Source: Ophioderma brevispina (taxonomy: Eukaryota > Echinodermata > Ophiuroidea > Amphilepidida > Ophiodermatidae). Taken from it: 64,000 bases of DNA. The notes below the pieces were generated by a model. That model had not been told where the DNA came from and made no database searches. It saw only the letters and a list, made by a program, of their open reading frames with translations. The stretch spans positions 1 to 64,000 of the forward strand of contig JAMKCH010056757.1 of NCBI GenBank assembly GCA_023653785.1, given 5' to 3'. The position numbers and the translations under genes are program-made. Positions 46,791 to 59,324 of the stretch are shown one piece after another. Every line of letters starts with the position of its first letter. The first letter of the stretch is position 1.

Positions 46791-47769
46791 TAGTAATAAC
46801 GTGACATGATTTTAAATTTCCAAGGGTTGTATTGTTTGCGGCCGCATTTCATTTTTTTAATGTACTCATATATTATCGGAAATGATATCACCACTTTAGG
46901 TTTTTCGGTATCAATATACATCATTTTTCCATGGAAACGTTCATTCTGAATGCAGGACTTCAGACACCCTAATGGCAAGTCATCCATCATTCAAATTACT
47001 TGACTGTGATATTGGAAATCGTGTTATTATCAATAAATCTGGCAGTGGGTATGGCAATGCCGAAATCAAGTGCCTCAAATAATCTTTTTCCCTCTTTGTC
47101 TTATGGGTCACTGCATTTCAAACCAACTGTCCGGCCCTTATGTGTGTCTGCACGGCTTAATCTAACGAAAAAGAACCCATACCAAATTAAAAGGTATCGC
47201 TTTCATCCCAAATGGTCGGCCCGCAAAATGATTCATTAAAACTAGGAATCATTCAACGCAATTATCATTGCACATCCAAAATACAATAAGCTTTCTGCTT
47301 GAATAACCATTTGGATAAGAATCATCATGTTGCTTATCGATAACTATTGTATAGCCAAGCAAAAAAATCTTCTCCTTCCAAAACTCTTTCTCAACTTTGA
47401 TTTATTTTATTCCAATTTAGAGGCCTGAGCACTCAGAGCTGGAAGGTCACAAACAGTAGCGATGTGTACTGGGATAGCTCTTGAAACTGGTCAGGGCATA
47501 TTGGGACAATCAGGGGGTTACCACCCAGACTTATATTGAAATAGATTGTGATAGGCATGTAGATTGTAGAGGTATGATTATCTGTCCATGGGACCAAGAG
47601 CTTAACGTCCCACTGGAAGAGGGATATTTTCATGGTTCATGTTCAAGCTTTCAATAAACCACAGGTAGAGTGGAACCCTACTTTAATCAATAATTCAATA
47701 GTTCATATATAAGAACTAAGTGTTGTAGGTCTTGTGCACCCTGTTTGGTAGGGGGGTACACATGGACCC
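46791..47769. other. No gene seen
   Basis: Unique-looking. The plus frame at 47000-47239 is mixed in composition but unrecognised. Confidence 0.45.
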
Positions 47770-48817
47770 CCTGTTATGACGTCCTCGTAGACGTCTGAGG
47801 TCCAGAAGTAACCTATCAAAAACAAATATATGAGCCTTGTGCACAAGTGATCTAAATTTTATATAATAAAAACAGTTTGTTTTATGATCTTAATGTCTGG
47901 TTCAAGAATTTGGTATGTCCAAACAAATACATAAAATTACACCAGCAATATTTAAGAATTATAATTACTTAGAGTTTGCTAGTGTCCTGTGATGAAAGCG
48001 TTGCAGTCAATGGAGATTGTCCTCACAGCGAAAGACTCCAAAACGGCAGGCACAAGTTCAAATATTTAACTCCTTCAGGTATATGCCATGGGAATCTTCT
48101 CAGTCCTGAAGATAAACTTTTGTCCAGCAGCAGTTCAAGACGACAATTAAATTACGTCCCTCGCTGATTGATAATAAATCCATCAATATATCCGTCCAAG
48201 GTAATCTACCACGATTCTATCTGGCAAAAATGTGGAAACTCCTACTTTTTGATTTCCCAGCAGCACTTTCGGCTCTTCAAAGACGACAGTTTAGATTTTT
48301 TAGATATTACGCAACTAGCTAAAATGGAAGGGATATCCTGGCACTTTCAGGTATGCTCCTCAAGGCAGAGTAAAACTAGCTATCTTCTAGTAACTTGTTT
48401 ATACTAGGGGATGCTGCAGAGGAGTCCTTCCAGTGATAGCGTTAACTACTCAAAGATAAGATTCCCCATTCTAACAAAATCATTCTCATGCATAAACACA
48501 ACCTGAATAGTGACCAATCGGAATCATCACCCGAATTACATTACTTCATAATATATAACTTTGTGGGGGACTTCCCTAAGGTTCTGCAATGTTTTGATTA
48601 AAAAAAAACAAGTTTCTAAGTATAGCATCCTTGGGGAATTCCCCACTCCCCTATTGTGCATCTAAACAGGTGCACTTAGCAAAACAAACTAGGGTATGCC
48701 CCTTTCTCTCTTTACAGTAAACAAAGTGCTGTTCCCGTGAGAAACGAAATTATTTTCTCAAATAAATTGAGAAAATAAATATTTTAAGTTAATCAGAAAA
48801 AAGGAGGCCATATAACA
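47770..48817. mobile_element. Large foldback element, copy 2 (left arm missing)
   Basis: Follows the copy at 3214-4593 in order: 'tcctcgtag.cgtct', 'caagaatttggtatgtccaa', 'gcaatatttaag', 'tcagtcctgaag', 'attacat.acttcat', 'ggtgcactta', 'agtaaacaaa', and the end 'ggaggccatataaca'. No left inverted arm precedes it. The two short plus frames (47976-48407) are internal to it. Confidence 0.7.
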
Positions 48818-48910
48818 CCCCTCGAAAACACTTTGCCAGTGGAATTTTTTACCCAAAACTCTGGTCATTGATGGGATAACATAATTTACATCTCATAACA
48901 GGAAAAAATG

Positions 48911-48958
48911 GAAATCGGTTTTTGTACCGATCAAAATGGCGGTCCAAAAACCGATTTC
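48911..48958. repeat. Hairpin with 14-bp perfect arms
   Basis: GAAATCGGTTTTTG (48911-48924) pairs with CAAAAACCGATTTC (48945-48958). Confidence 0.8.
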
Positions 48959-49739
48959 TTTTTGCAACGCGCACCCAATTCCCCTGCCCAAAAATGAAAA
49001 AACCACTTTCCCAAAGGATTTTCAATAAAATGTGCGCTCCATAATACGCAGAACATAATATATTTACATTGTTGAAATAAAAATTGTAAAAAATGTTACT
49101 GAGCGATATTTAAGGGGCAAACAAGATTGTGAATAGCGGCCCCAATAACCCATGGCCGATTTGATTTTTCACCAAAATATGCACAACTGAATATTAGGCA
49201 ATACATAAAATTTTGGGAAAAATAATTTACTGTTAAAAAATGGCGCATGAAAAACAAAATGAAACGAAAAACAAAATGTTGGGTACACTTTAGTGTTTAA
49301 AGCAAAAATGTGAGACACGATTAATACTTCAGCACCTAAACCAGTATCCTAACCCGTGGGCCACACTCCCCACAAAAATGAAATTCTTACACTCTTCCCA
49401 CCAAACACATGTCGGCCTTCATTTTTCCCACTCATTACTTCAAATCTTAACAAGTTCAAAAAGTTACAATCATCTGAAAACCTAGACATCTCAGTTCTTG
49501 GTGATATAACTGTATTCTCTTCTCTCCCCTCCAACCACATGTTCAATTATTGTGATGTTTTAAAGACTTTTCTCGACTAGCAAAATCCCTCATCAATGGA
49601 GCACTGGCACCAGGGGAGTGGAATTCTCACCCAGGAACCTTTCACAAGCACGACAGGCAGTAACAACTGTCTCATCTGACACGATCAACCGAGTGAAAAA
49701 ATAATATAAATTGAAACCAGAGGAGAGGAGGAAAAAAGA
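48959..49739. other. No gene seen
   Basis: Unique-looking AT-rich sequence. Confidence 0.45.
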
Positions 49740-49756
49740 CAGTGTAATTTTAGTCG

Positions 49757-49840
49757 CCCTCAATCTATGAATATTATTAGTACACTGGACAAAATTGCTA
49801 CAGAAGGTTTTTCTTGCTGTAACTAGCAGTAAAGACCTCC
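49757..49840 (+). repeat. Dispersed repeat, inverted partner at 51478-51545
   Basis: 'ctcaatctatg', 'ctggacaaaattgctacagaa' (in part) and 'ttcttgctgtaact' recur in reverse at 51478-51545. A plausible fragment of a longer repeat family. Confidence 0.65.
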
Positions 49841-51005
49841 CAAAAACTATCAAAGGTGAAAGAAGGAAGCCTGGCAAGACAGTTGTAAATTGCAATATCT
49901 TACTGGATGTATAAACGCCATATCTGACAAGGTATTAGCTTCATAAATGCATGTTTATTGAGATTTTTTTCCATTTTCTGTTAGTATTTGAACATGTTTG
50001 TTGCATTGCTATGCCTTCAAGGTGTGTAGGACTTGCAATTGATATATTGAAAGTGGAAAGTGATGGTCATTATCCTCAAGATGGCCGCAGTTTTCCCCCA
50101 AAAATTTCCCCCAAAATTAATTTTGCATCTAGATGATTTGTCAGACTGCAATCGGAATCTTTATTTAGCAAATTATTATCAGTACTTATTCAAACACAAT
50201 TTGGTCCACTAATGGGGCAACTCCTATGCAAAGTGATGGGTATGTGCCTCGGCAGTGAAAATAGGATCCTTTTCGGTCTCTCTTCAACCCCAAACCCCAC
50301 CTGGATATCCCGCTCCACCGGGATCCTTTCCTCGGTCCTTTCCAGATAAATAACCCAAAAATAACGGGGCATTCGGTACACAAGCTGAATAAAGATGGGG
50401 TCATCCAGTAGAAAACTTTAAGAAGGGGACCAATGACGTTAAAACCTGAATTTAAAATAGGAATTGCCTCTTTTCTAGAGTCAATTTCAAATGCCATTTT
50501 TCCACTGAAATTATAAAATTGACAAACTTGGAAGTTTAAATTGAAAATTATAAAATTGTTAAAACTTTGCACGTATGCTGCGAAAATTTTGAATTTGGGT
50601 TTGGGTGTTCAAATTCTTTTAAAGGTGGGATATTTTGATGGCAAAATGGTGATAAAGTGATAGCAGAAAGAAGAAAATGGGGCAATGAGTATGTGAACCT
50701 TTTAAAAAGGGTGTCATTTCCTGGGTAATATGTAGGAAAGCAGCATAAAAAGGCGGTCATGCATTCTAGACGTCACCAAAGTCAGCATCTCACAGACCTC
50801 TAACAGGGGATGTGATATGTGCTGCACAAGATCTACTACAAAGCATCATTTGAGAATGCTGCAGATAAAGTCAGCCTACATCTAAATGCCAAAGAGACGG
50901 AATGAAATACATGACCGTCGATGAGGAAAAGAATCATCAACCTACCTGCACTACACACGGTACCCAACTAAAAACGGTTATTCCTCAATTACCTAGACTC
51001 AAGAG
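49841..51005. other. No gene seen; possible foldback debris at 50210-50760
   Basis: 50225-50400 ('gatgggtatgtgcctcgg', 'ggatccttt' in both orientations) resembles the 'gggtatgtgc' arms of the foldback element at 8750. A 128-residue minus frame (50186-50572) lies in this debris and has no domain. Confidence 0.35.
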
Positions 51006-51009
51006 TTAA

Positions 51010-51354
51010 AGGGCCGTGGCCTGATCGCTAAGAGTATCGTCCCCATACTCCAAGATTTTACCAGAAGTGGTCAACATTTTGGTATTTGAAGAAAGCTACT
51101 ATTTTTCTCATTTACCCTGTGAAATCTTTGGCTAAAGGATATTTGGTTTGGAAGTTATGAGCAAAAATGTACCCCAATTTGGTCGAACGATATTAATTTT
51201 ACACATAGAGATAGAGGGCTAAGTAAATCATGTTTTTAGCTCTCACATGAAAACGGGTTGAAATATTGGCGCAAAACTCTACAGATGGGGTTTAGGGGTG
51301 AAGACCATTCTATCAAGATGAAAACTTTATTTACTTAAATCGGGTCGTCCCCTT
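51010..51354 (+). mobile_element. TTAA-flanked MITE, GGCTAAAGGAT family, copy 2
   Basis: TTAA at 51006-51009 and 51355-51358. Starts AGGGCCGTGGCCTGATCG and ends CGGGTCGTCCCCT. The body matches 38997-39297 and, on the other strand, 54700-54849. Confidence 0.75.
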
Positions 51355-51477
51355 TTAATATATTGTATAATAACCAAAATATATGCAAAAAATTGCACAT
51401 AGGTTTTATGCAAATTAGCATGTCTTGCCATGCTTCCTTTTTTCTACCTTTTTGATATGTTGTTCGGGAGGGTTTGT

Positions 51478-51545
51478 ACAACAAGTTACAGCAAGAAAAC
51501 CTTCTGTAGCAGTTTTGTCCAGGTCATACCGTAGATTGAGTGGAC
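51478..51545 (-). repeat. Inverted partner of the repeat at 49757-49840
   Basis: See the partner; the phrases occur in reverse order and complement. Confidence 0.65.
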
Positions 51546-52745
51546 TATTTGACACATCAACAATGTTGTGATGGCACAGCAGTTATAAGTCTATATAGCA
51601 CCATTACTGACATCACTGTGTGGTTAATTAGTCTCAATTGCGCACATAAAATCCTCCTTGAATCCCAGGGTAGACGCGTGTTATACCCTTATGATGTCAA
51701 TCAACGAGATTGCAGAGAGGAAGATATTTGTCAGGTGAGATCTAAAGGAGGAGGGCATTACTCACTAAGACAGCTGCCAGGCACTTGGGGAGATAAACCT
51801 GTGTCTTAAAGTATCTCGGTCTTGGGTCAACGATTCTTGAGGTTAACCTGAAGGGGTCTACTTCGAAAGCCTAGTACATTGTTTTTTTTTGTAATTGAGA
51901 TTAGGCCAAAATATTGGCCAAACTGCAAGCTGATGGGGCAGGAAAAATTTCAGACCTGATAAATGCAAAAACAATTGTAGTTCATATGCACAAAGAGTGA
52001 GCAATTTTGAAATTTTCCCTGAATAGAACTCAATGAAGTCAAATATGTGGAAATGGGTTGTTTTGGGGCCTCTGTATACTCATGGGGTCTGTTGGATAGA
52101 TTTGAACCCCCAAGAGAATTTCTCTGTCCTTCACTCCCCCCCCCCCCATAAGTGGTTCTGACTTGCCTGTTAAAATGAACTCTTGTGAAATATTTGATAG
52201 CTTCGTAGTTATTTTTGACACAAACTTTACTATTTTCATTATATCTTTCAAATGTGCTTTTTTTTCTGTGCACTCCTCACTTTCTATGCTTTTGTTTTAA
52301 GGTGGAATCACCCCTTTTGAAGGCTAAAAATTCCTTTCTAATACTTTCGTTTGACAACAATAGGAGCTTCCGCTCAAATGTACGGTACAAAATGTAACTT
52401 TGCAAAATGAAATTTTATTGTTTCTCAAGCTGCGATATCAATTTGATCAGTAAATCAGCTTTGATCCAATTTCTACACTTATTGTGAAAATTCAAGTACT
52501 TACTTTCTAATTGATAATAAAAGTAAAATAGCATTTCTAAAATATACTAAAATTAAAAAAAAAATGTTTCTAGACTAAATAATTGCCAATATCTCCAATG
52601 TGAATTTTAATGCCATACCATCGCAAGAATTTCTAAAAAAAAAAGGGAGGGGATGAAAAGCAAAACATACTAATTGGACAATGCATTGAACCAGAATATT
52701 GCCAATAGCTCCATGGGAACTTGATTGGGGGGGGGGGGGGGGGGG
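51546..52745. other. No gene seen; poly-G tract at 52727-52745
   Basis: An 89-residue plus frame (51540-51809) has mixed composition and a Cys-poor, unrecognised sequence. The remainder is AT-rich. The region ends in a run of about 20 G. Confidence 0.4.
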
Positions 52746-54699
52746 TTTTGGGGGGTTATTGGTCAAGAAAGGTATAAAATAATTATTTTTGCCAACTGTG
52801 CACCAAAGATCCCGATGATGAGATGATTGAAGATGACGACGACCACAATCAGATTTACTGCTGTTTTGTTTTGCTCCATTCCCATCCTACCAAACTAAAA
52901 ATAACTGCAATTACTTTGTATTACTAGCCTTTCGAATATAAATGGTTAATTTTAGGCAGCAGCGTGAAATTACAACAAATGGTCTGCACAGCCAAGTATT
53001 ACATAAGGGTGCCAATCTACAGAGCTGTCTGGACAGGCTGACTCCAAGAGCATTCCACCTGGACTAGGGGCTTAGAAAACAAGCCGAAGCTGCGTTGAAA
53101 CATTTGTCAAGCGGCGGGGATGCGGATGGCCAAGTGAAGAAAACGATGCCCGACTTCAAAGGTCGCCAATCAAGACATTAGCACCTCATCAGTGCAATGG
53201 TGTTCTCCCCTGGATTGCCACGGTACATTAATGTCAGATTGTATCTGATGCATCTCGTTCTTAATGATTACAATAATCAGATCTTGGCTGCGGGAGTGAT
53301 GACGATGTTAACGATGATGATGATGATAACGGTGGATGTTTAAAATGAGAAGGAACTAGACATATGTAAGTTTAGTTTCCGGGGAGGAAGATCGACACCC
53401 ACAACTGGTTACCGTCAAACCATGCATGTAAACCATTTTCTCAATGGTTTGATGTGTGTAGCCAAACAAGAAATCTATACACGGTGTATAGCTTAATATG
53501 ACTGGTCTAAAACATATAGAAGATGCAGGTTATACAAAATTGTAATGATGGATTGATAATGATATACATTTTTTTTCAGATTAAAAATTTTGTGATGCTT
53601 ACAAAGAAAAAAAGACCATTGAGTTAGGTTTAGGGTCAGGGATGGGAAGGGATTAGTTAGGGTTATGGTAATAGCCTAGGGTTAGGGTAAGAATAATACA
53701 TTATTATGCTGCTTACCAGAAATAAAGAACGAAATTTTGAAAATAGCCTGAGTCCCCATGTGTGCCACCATGAAGCAGTCCTTATAACAATCCCTTGCAA
53801 AATTCATGATAACACACAATGATATAAGTTACACGAATTTGATTTTAGAGAAGGGAGACTGTTCTAACACATCAAAACCTTAAATTGCTTTATCTAAATA
53901 AATTCCATTAATTTTAAAGAATAATTTCAAGATGGGCTTCAAATAATAGTACGATCTTGCCATTTTGGACATTGCCCATGTCTATTCTGTTCATGTTCTT
54001 AGAGATGTTCTCTGTAATTCCTTTTACCATATAATCACTTCCCTATCAGCAAAAATCTCAATCGGCGCAGAAAGAAAAGGACATCCTTACTTTGGTTTCA
54101 GGTTTTGAAATAGAACACAAGCCCCCAGAGCAAACCGTGACAAACACCTGTACCTTTAACCAAAGGTCTTTCTTCGTCATAATAGTTGTATGCACAGATA
54201 ATGTTGTACACTGAATTAGGAAAACAAGACATCAGCATTGTAATGATAGGTTAATGATTGTCCTAAAAGGCCTCTGTTGAGGTTACGTTATTCCTGTTTG
54301 AACCTCCCAAGTACCGAACTAGCTGGGTAAATAAATTGCTGCTTTAGGGTGCAAATTTGAGGCACAAGGACATGCTGCTAATTCTGGTCACATTTTCAGC
54401 CTTTTGGTATATGAATGGCCTTTTTTATGCCAATTTTGGTATAGAGATGGGTCACATTCTTTAAATTTGGACCCAAATTTCCCAAATATACTCTCATTCT
54501 GTCCAAGTTTTAAAAAAAATGGCATGCACTTTTGTATTAAATTTGGCCCAAAATCTGCATTACTGGTGTAGTTATGGGCCCCATTTTTGAAGGAAAAAAA
54601 TTGGTACAGATATGAATCCTACACTTCCATTGAAGGCACCTCCCTATCCAAACCAAACTTATGATCCCACCAGACTCTAGACAAGAAACTTGCCATCTA
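52746..54699. other. No gene seen; possible conserved block at 52990-53270
   Basis: 52990-53270 is balanced in base composition and repeat-free. GAT triplet runs lie near 52812-52845 and 53300-53330. The rest is AT-rich. Confidence 0.4.
53615..53695 (+). repeat. TTAGGG-like degenerate patch
   Basis: 'gttaggtttagggtcaggg', 'ttagttagggttatgg' and 'ctagggttagggtaag' are variants of the animal telomere repeat within 80 bases. Confidence 0.5.
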
Positions 54700-54849
54700 A
54701 TGCTTCTTTGAGCCAATGGCTAAATTTTAGCCCTGAGAATTTACAGGGTGAAAAATAGTAGATAGTACACACCAGAGTTTTGACCACTTCCACTAAAATA
54801 TGTGGTTCTGGAAATGCAGCTATTTAGTGATTGGACCATGATTAAATCT
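54700..54849 (-). mobile_element. MITE of the GGCTAAAGGAT family, partial
   Basis: On the minus strand: TTAA (54850-54853), then 'tggtcc.atcactaa', 'gaagtggtcaa', 'tactatttttc', 'accctgtaaatt' and 'ggctaaa', matching 51010-51140. The far end is not found. Confidence 0.55.
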
Positions 54850-54853
54850 TTAA

Positions 54854-55927
54854 CTTTATGAAACCAGTATCATTCTAGACTATCAAGATATGGCAGAAAG
54901 AACTTGGTTTGCTCTCGACCATACTTGAGCTATGAAGTAGGTTAAAGTTCAGCTAATGTTGACTCAGTAACAAGATAACGACAAGTCAAATTTTCATGAT
55001 TGTCTGATATTTAATGAGGCTTATAATTATGAAAGAAAGAAACCACATTTATTTTTGTTTTCACTTTAAGGGTACTTCACATCAATTTGAAAAGGGAAAA
55101 GAAGCCCAGCTTTATGGCTCAATCATACAACAAAGCGTGAAAAACATCAAAAGCACTTGGCGATCGTATTTAGACCCCAATTGATTCGGCTCTTGAAGCC
55201 CAATCTCAGGGGTCACCATAATCAATACGTATCAGTTAACATCTCCACAGTGTTAAAATGTTATTCACCCCTCTGTGTCTGTCTGTCTGGCTTACTGTCT
55301 AGCTGGTTAGAGTTTGATCCAAACTAAATAAGCAGGCCACACTGAGCCAAGACTAGCAGAGATACAACACAGAAACACACCACCATTGTACTAGGCTTAT
55401 ACAGGGCAAAGTCCTGTTTTTGAGGCAGATTTTCCCAGTTGAAGGTGGTTTTGAGGCAGATTTGTGTGTGTTATTTACTTTGGCTGGCAGGCAGACTTTT
55501 ATACTGTGAAAATCTGAAAAATGCTAAAAGGGCAAATGGGACTGATTTGACACAATTTTCAAGCTTTTTCTTCCCAGTAAAGCTCTCTGGGGTGGCAACC
55601 TTCCCCTTCCCCCGTATGTTACGCTACTGGCTCATACCATGCATGAGTGACTGACACTCTTGTGTGTCCAGCAGCAAACAAAAGTCAGTGTTTTCACAGC
55701 ATTTTGATTCTCAATTTCCAGGTGTTTTCCTTGTTTTTTAATTTTTAATTCCAAGCATTTTTTTCCCTGAATTAAATAATGGGTCTTTAAAACGACAATT
55801 TATGCAAAATAGTACCAACATGTAGACATTTTATACTTCCAGGTGTGAATGGTAAAGTTTTGGATAAATATTATATGCAAACTCGGAGAAACTGGTGAGC
55901 ATTGGTTTAAATATAGACGAAAAATAC
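54854..55927. other. No gene seen
   Basis: Unique-looking sequence. The plus frame 55439-55654 is unrecognised. Confidence 0.45.
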
Positions 55928-55990
55928 ACGGTCTCGAACCCGGTCCTCTCGCTATCTATGCATGAGATTTACCACAAGACCACAGGGGAC
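55928..55990 (-). ncRNA. tRNA-like sequence, probably a pseudogene or SINE head
   Basis: On the minus strand: GTCCCCTGTGGTCTTGTGG, an A-box-like region (55970-55982), then a stem TCTC..GAGA around the loop ATAGATA, and a B-box-like GGGTTCGAGACC (55930-55941). The layout is that of a Glu/Gly-type tRNA, but the acceptor stem does not close and the T stem has mismatches, so a working tRNA is unlikely. Confidence 0.45.
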
Positions 55991-56621
55991 TGTTTCCATG
56001 GATACCAGTGAAACGAGTGCTAACTTATTTCAGTCTTTATTTTAGAGTTTCAAGTGGCCATAATGTATTTAGAAAAGAATGATAAATATGCTTTATTCTA
56101 GCAGAATCTATTTTGTTCTCATTTTCGAAGTCTAAAAAGAATCGTCTATATTTACTTTGTTTCTAGGTTAATTGTAACACTGGAAATTCAAATTCTTTGA
56201 TGCACGGAGGCAAAAAAATAATCCTGGCAATTTTGTATGGATCAGACTGTAGCAAACTGGCTAGCTCCAACCACACACTACTGATGACAGCATTTAGCAG
56301 ACATATTCATCACCTAAACACAAGAGCACACTGTCCTGGTTCTTAGATGTCACTGACTCTTATAACAGTTACACATTGAACACATTTAACAACCTCACTT
56401 TTCTCATATTAAGCCCATTTTAACTCTGACAAACCAGTCAATTATGTGCATCTTTTAATCTCACAATCTCTAAAGTTCTTTTTCTGTGTACCAATATTAC
56501 ACACCTTGTAGGGACATTTGCCTGTCTTGTGGGAACGTTTAATCATTGTGGGGACATTTTAAACAATTATAACAATATATAAGCTAATTAATATGTATTA
56601 GGTCTTAGCCTAAAACCATAA
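55991..56621. other. No gene seen
   Basis: Unique-looking. 56515-56570 has a small repetition of 'gggacattt'/'gggaacgttt'. Confidence 0.45.
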
Positions 56622-56625
56622 TTAA

Positions 56626-57210
56626 AGGTGCATTTCGTGATTTCAGCACCTTCTGTTTTATTCATTGATCACTAGATATCCTCTACTTTGAACCTAAAGC
56701 AGTTTGTGGAAAGTCCATCTAGCAAGCCCAAAGGCTGTGACCTTGATAGGAAAGCATGGGTCAACCTCAACAGACTCAGAACTGGCATTGGTCGTACAAA
56801 GAACTTCCTTCACAAGATCGAAGTAGAACCTTCACCAAACTGCGATTGTGGAGAACCACAAACCATTAGCCACATCATAGATGACTGTGAGGTCTACAAG
56901 CCCCCAAGAGGAATTCCAGGCCTGATCAACCTGAAAAGCTTATTCCCAAAAATTGAGCCGATCCCGATCTTGTGGTTTTGTGTTATGAGCAATTGCTCGT
57001 TTCCCACTGTCCCATGGGCTACTGTGCTGTAATTTCTCTCCATTTACAGACAGAAAATACAAAATTGCGAATTTCTTACAGATGCGAACGAAGTTGCACG
57101 TAAGATTGGGCACACATGGATTACTAAGGCTAACGGTTCAGATGATATAAAAATCTCAACATCTTTTAGGTAAGTCGGGGGAAAGAGGCTGTGGATCACG
57201 AAATGCCCCT
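56626..57210 (+). mobile_element. TTAA-flanked MITE interrupted by a LINE fragment
   Basis: TTAA at 56622-56625 and 57211-57214. The ends AGGTGCATTTCGTGAT and ATCACGAAATGCCCCT are inverted. Related to 37008-37510, which lacks the reverse-transcriptase-like piece. Confidence 0.75.
56688..56945 (+). mobile_element. Non-LTR reverse-transcriptase C-terminal fragment
   Basis: An open frame of about 86 codons reads WVNLNRLRTGIGR, then LHKI, then CDCGEPQTISHIIDDC, then GLINL. LNRLRTG followed by C-x-C-x8-H-x4-C is the conserved C-terminal tail of Jockey/I/CR1-type non-LTR reverse transcriptases, after the polymerase core. The polymerase and endonuclease domains are absent and the last 15-20 residues of a usual tail are missing. 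It has no poly-A or simple-repeat tail. It lies inside a MITE. Confidence 0.7.
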
Positions 57211-58107
57211 TTAACATGTAACAGAATAAAGCCATTTATAGTATTGGGGTTTAAAGACAAGCCCTCGCCAAAACACAGTTTAATAACAGTTGTCTAAGAA
57301 GTGGTTCATTTTAACAGTTAAGCAAAAAAATTGTTATGATAAAGACACCACGCATGTAAGTGCACACATATGTGAATGTGCGTGCACGCGCACACACACA
57401 CAATTAGGAGCAATGAAGTCCTGCTTCCTGTAGGAATGTGTTTTTAAACCAATAATCAATTTAAGATGCACTGAAAACCAAGTTAGATCAATCCCTTATA
57501 GCCACGGACACACTAACCATCAAAACTTAGAATACATATACGGTAAAATGTCAATTATACACTGGCAATACCTAGCTTTCAATGCCAAGCTATTGAAAAT
57601 CCTGACAAGAAAATTAACCCTTATTTCCAAATTAAAACAAAGGCTATTCTGAGTCATGTTAAATTTTGCATCTAATTATTCAGTTCTATCCCAAACTGAT
57701 ACTCTTCCTCTTCAATACAGTAATACCCTTATCATACTCCTTGAAACAAAACACCTCATACACCCAAACCCCCATCCACATCCCAACACATACCCACACC
57801 ACCATCCAATCTTTCAACATGAGAATCCAATATCAATATGATCAAACAAACAGAAGATGAAGGACCCTGAATCCTCAACCTGTCTTCCTCCTTTAAGAAA
57901 AATGCCTTGTGATGAAAAATTTGGGCGAATCACTTGACTAAGGTTAATGACACCAAGTTTGAAGAACTTTCAGACAAGCAAGTGTGGAAGACTCAGAGTG
58001 ATGATAATGATGACGATGATACAACAAACCCGGGTGCTTTTTCATTAATCGTTCTCCTCGTGCATCTTGAGGCCATGGGGTACCTCGAGCTGATTGTTAG
58101 CTCCACA
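57211..58107. other. No gene recognised; GT/CA microsatellite at 57360-57405
   Basis: 57750-57810 is C-rich with 'cacccaaacccccatcc'-like words. The plus frame at 57934-58203 begins with an acidic, Asp-run peptide that comes partly from a GAT run; it crosses into the duplication and has no known domain. Confidence 0.4.
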
Positions 58108-59324
58108 GGGAACACGACATCAGATACGACTGCTCGCTGCTCTGGGGACGGGGGGAAAGAGATTCTCCAAAATCGACATTCAGCCTACAACCATGATTTT
58201 TAATTTACGGTTGCAGGAACTAGATAAGACGTGCAAGTTTTCAAGACAAATTTGGAGAATGTTGATTTAAATCATGTCCAAAAGAATGTTTATCCTGATC
58301 ATTTATGCCACTACATGTTACTACAAACTTGAGAGAACTGTATCTTGAGGATTCAGTTCATTGAACTTTATTGCAAACACAGACTGTCTCACAAACATTT
58401 GCCAAAAAGCTAAGTGCTGTGCTTCTCGTTTTTTAGAGAGAAAAAAGCTATGCTAATGCGATTTTTAAAAAAATGGATGCTATGTTGTTGGAAAAAGAAA
58501 ATTCTCACTGCTGCTTTTCAACAAATTCACTATTTCCCTCAGGGTCACTAATGACCAATAGATTTCAGGTTTATGCGGGTGCAGATGCATAAGAGGCCTA
58601 ATGCTTAAAAAGCTTGCATCCCAATACCTTCTTGAAGATGTGGAAAGTTAGGTGTTAAGTCTCTTATGCAACTGCACCCGCATAAACCTGAAATCTAAAG
58701 TTGTTACTGTTTCGAACACTTTATGTAGTGCCCAGTTACGTAGCACATTTCCTCCTTTTCAACAATCCTAACCCATATAATCATGATACAAAAAAATAGG
58801 GAAACGTATGAAAAATATGATCTACAAGAGTTAACACCTTGCCAAAGATAAAATGTGAGCAGGTGACGAGCTGTCCCGATTTTCGCTAGTTTTCAAAGGC
58901 TTCTTTCATTTATTTTTGCATGTACACAGAGCCCGAAGGAGGAAAAAAATCTTTAAAAAGTGTGAGCACATAGACTAATGTGCTGAATCGTCATCACATA
59001 CTTAGGTATGCGGGTTCGTAATACATACTTTCACTTTTTTCTGAGTGTGTGACTGCATTTACTTAAGCATGCATGCACATGCATATCCTCACCTCTCCCC
59101 CTCTCTTATCTCATATCTCCCTCTTATATTATCCTTCATATCATCCTCTCTCATATCTATCTTCCCCTCAAGTGGTAATTTGAAATCCCCCTCCTCCCAA
59201 ATAATAATATAAGGTTTCCTGCTTACATTTTGAAGGGTTCTTTTTAAAGTACGCAAAAAATCTGAAGTAGTGGATGTTAATTGCTACAAGAGAGCAGTTA
59301 CTTACCCCACTGTTAACAAGAGTG
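58108..59324. repeat. Tandem duplication, segment A copy 1
   Basis: Matches 61801-63017 throughout ('gggaacacgacatcagatac' to 'cccactgttaacaagagtg'). It is followed here by the 1.63-kb transposon instead of by segment B. Confidence 0.9.
58560..58696. repeat. 137-bp palindromic element, 25-bp perfect arms
   Basis: AGATTTCAGGTTTATGCGGG plus GTGCAG (58560-58584) pairs perfectly with 58672-58696. After a one-base slip, a further TGCATAAGAG pairs too, then partial pairing continues. It can form one long stem with a terminal loop. Confidence 0.85.

Noticed and set aside
46571..46990. 139-residue minus-strand frame, the longest in the window
   Set aside because: Ser/Leu/Pro low-complexity output of the polypurine tract; no protein signature.
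53615..53695. Interstitial telomere array
   Set aside because: Only a few degenerate TTAGGG-like words, no perfect tandem run; kept only as a weak repeat.
57934..58203. 89-residue plus frame with Asp run as an exon
   Set aside because: The acidic run comes from a GAT repeat, the frame crosses a duplication boundary, and no splice sites fit convincingly.
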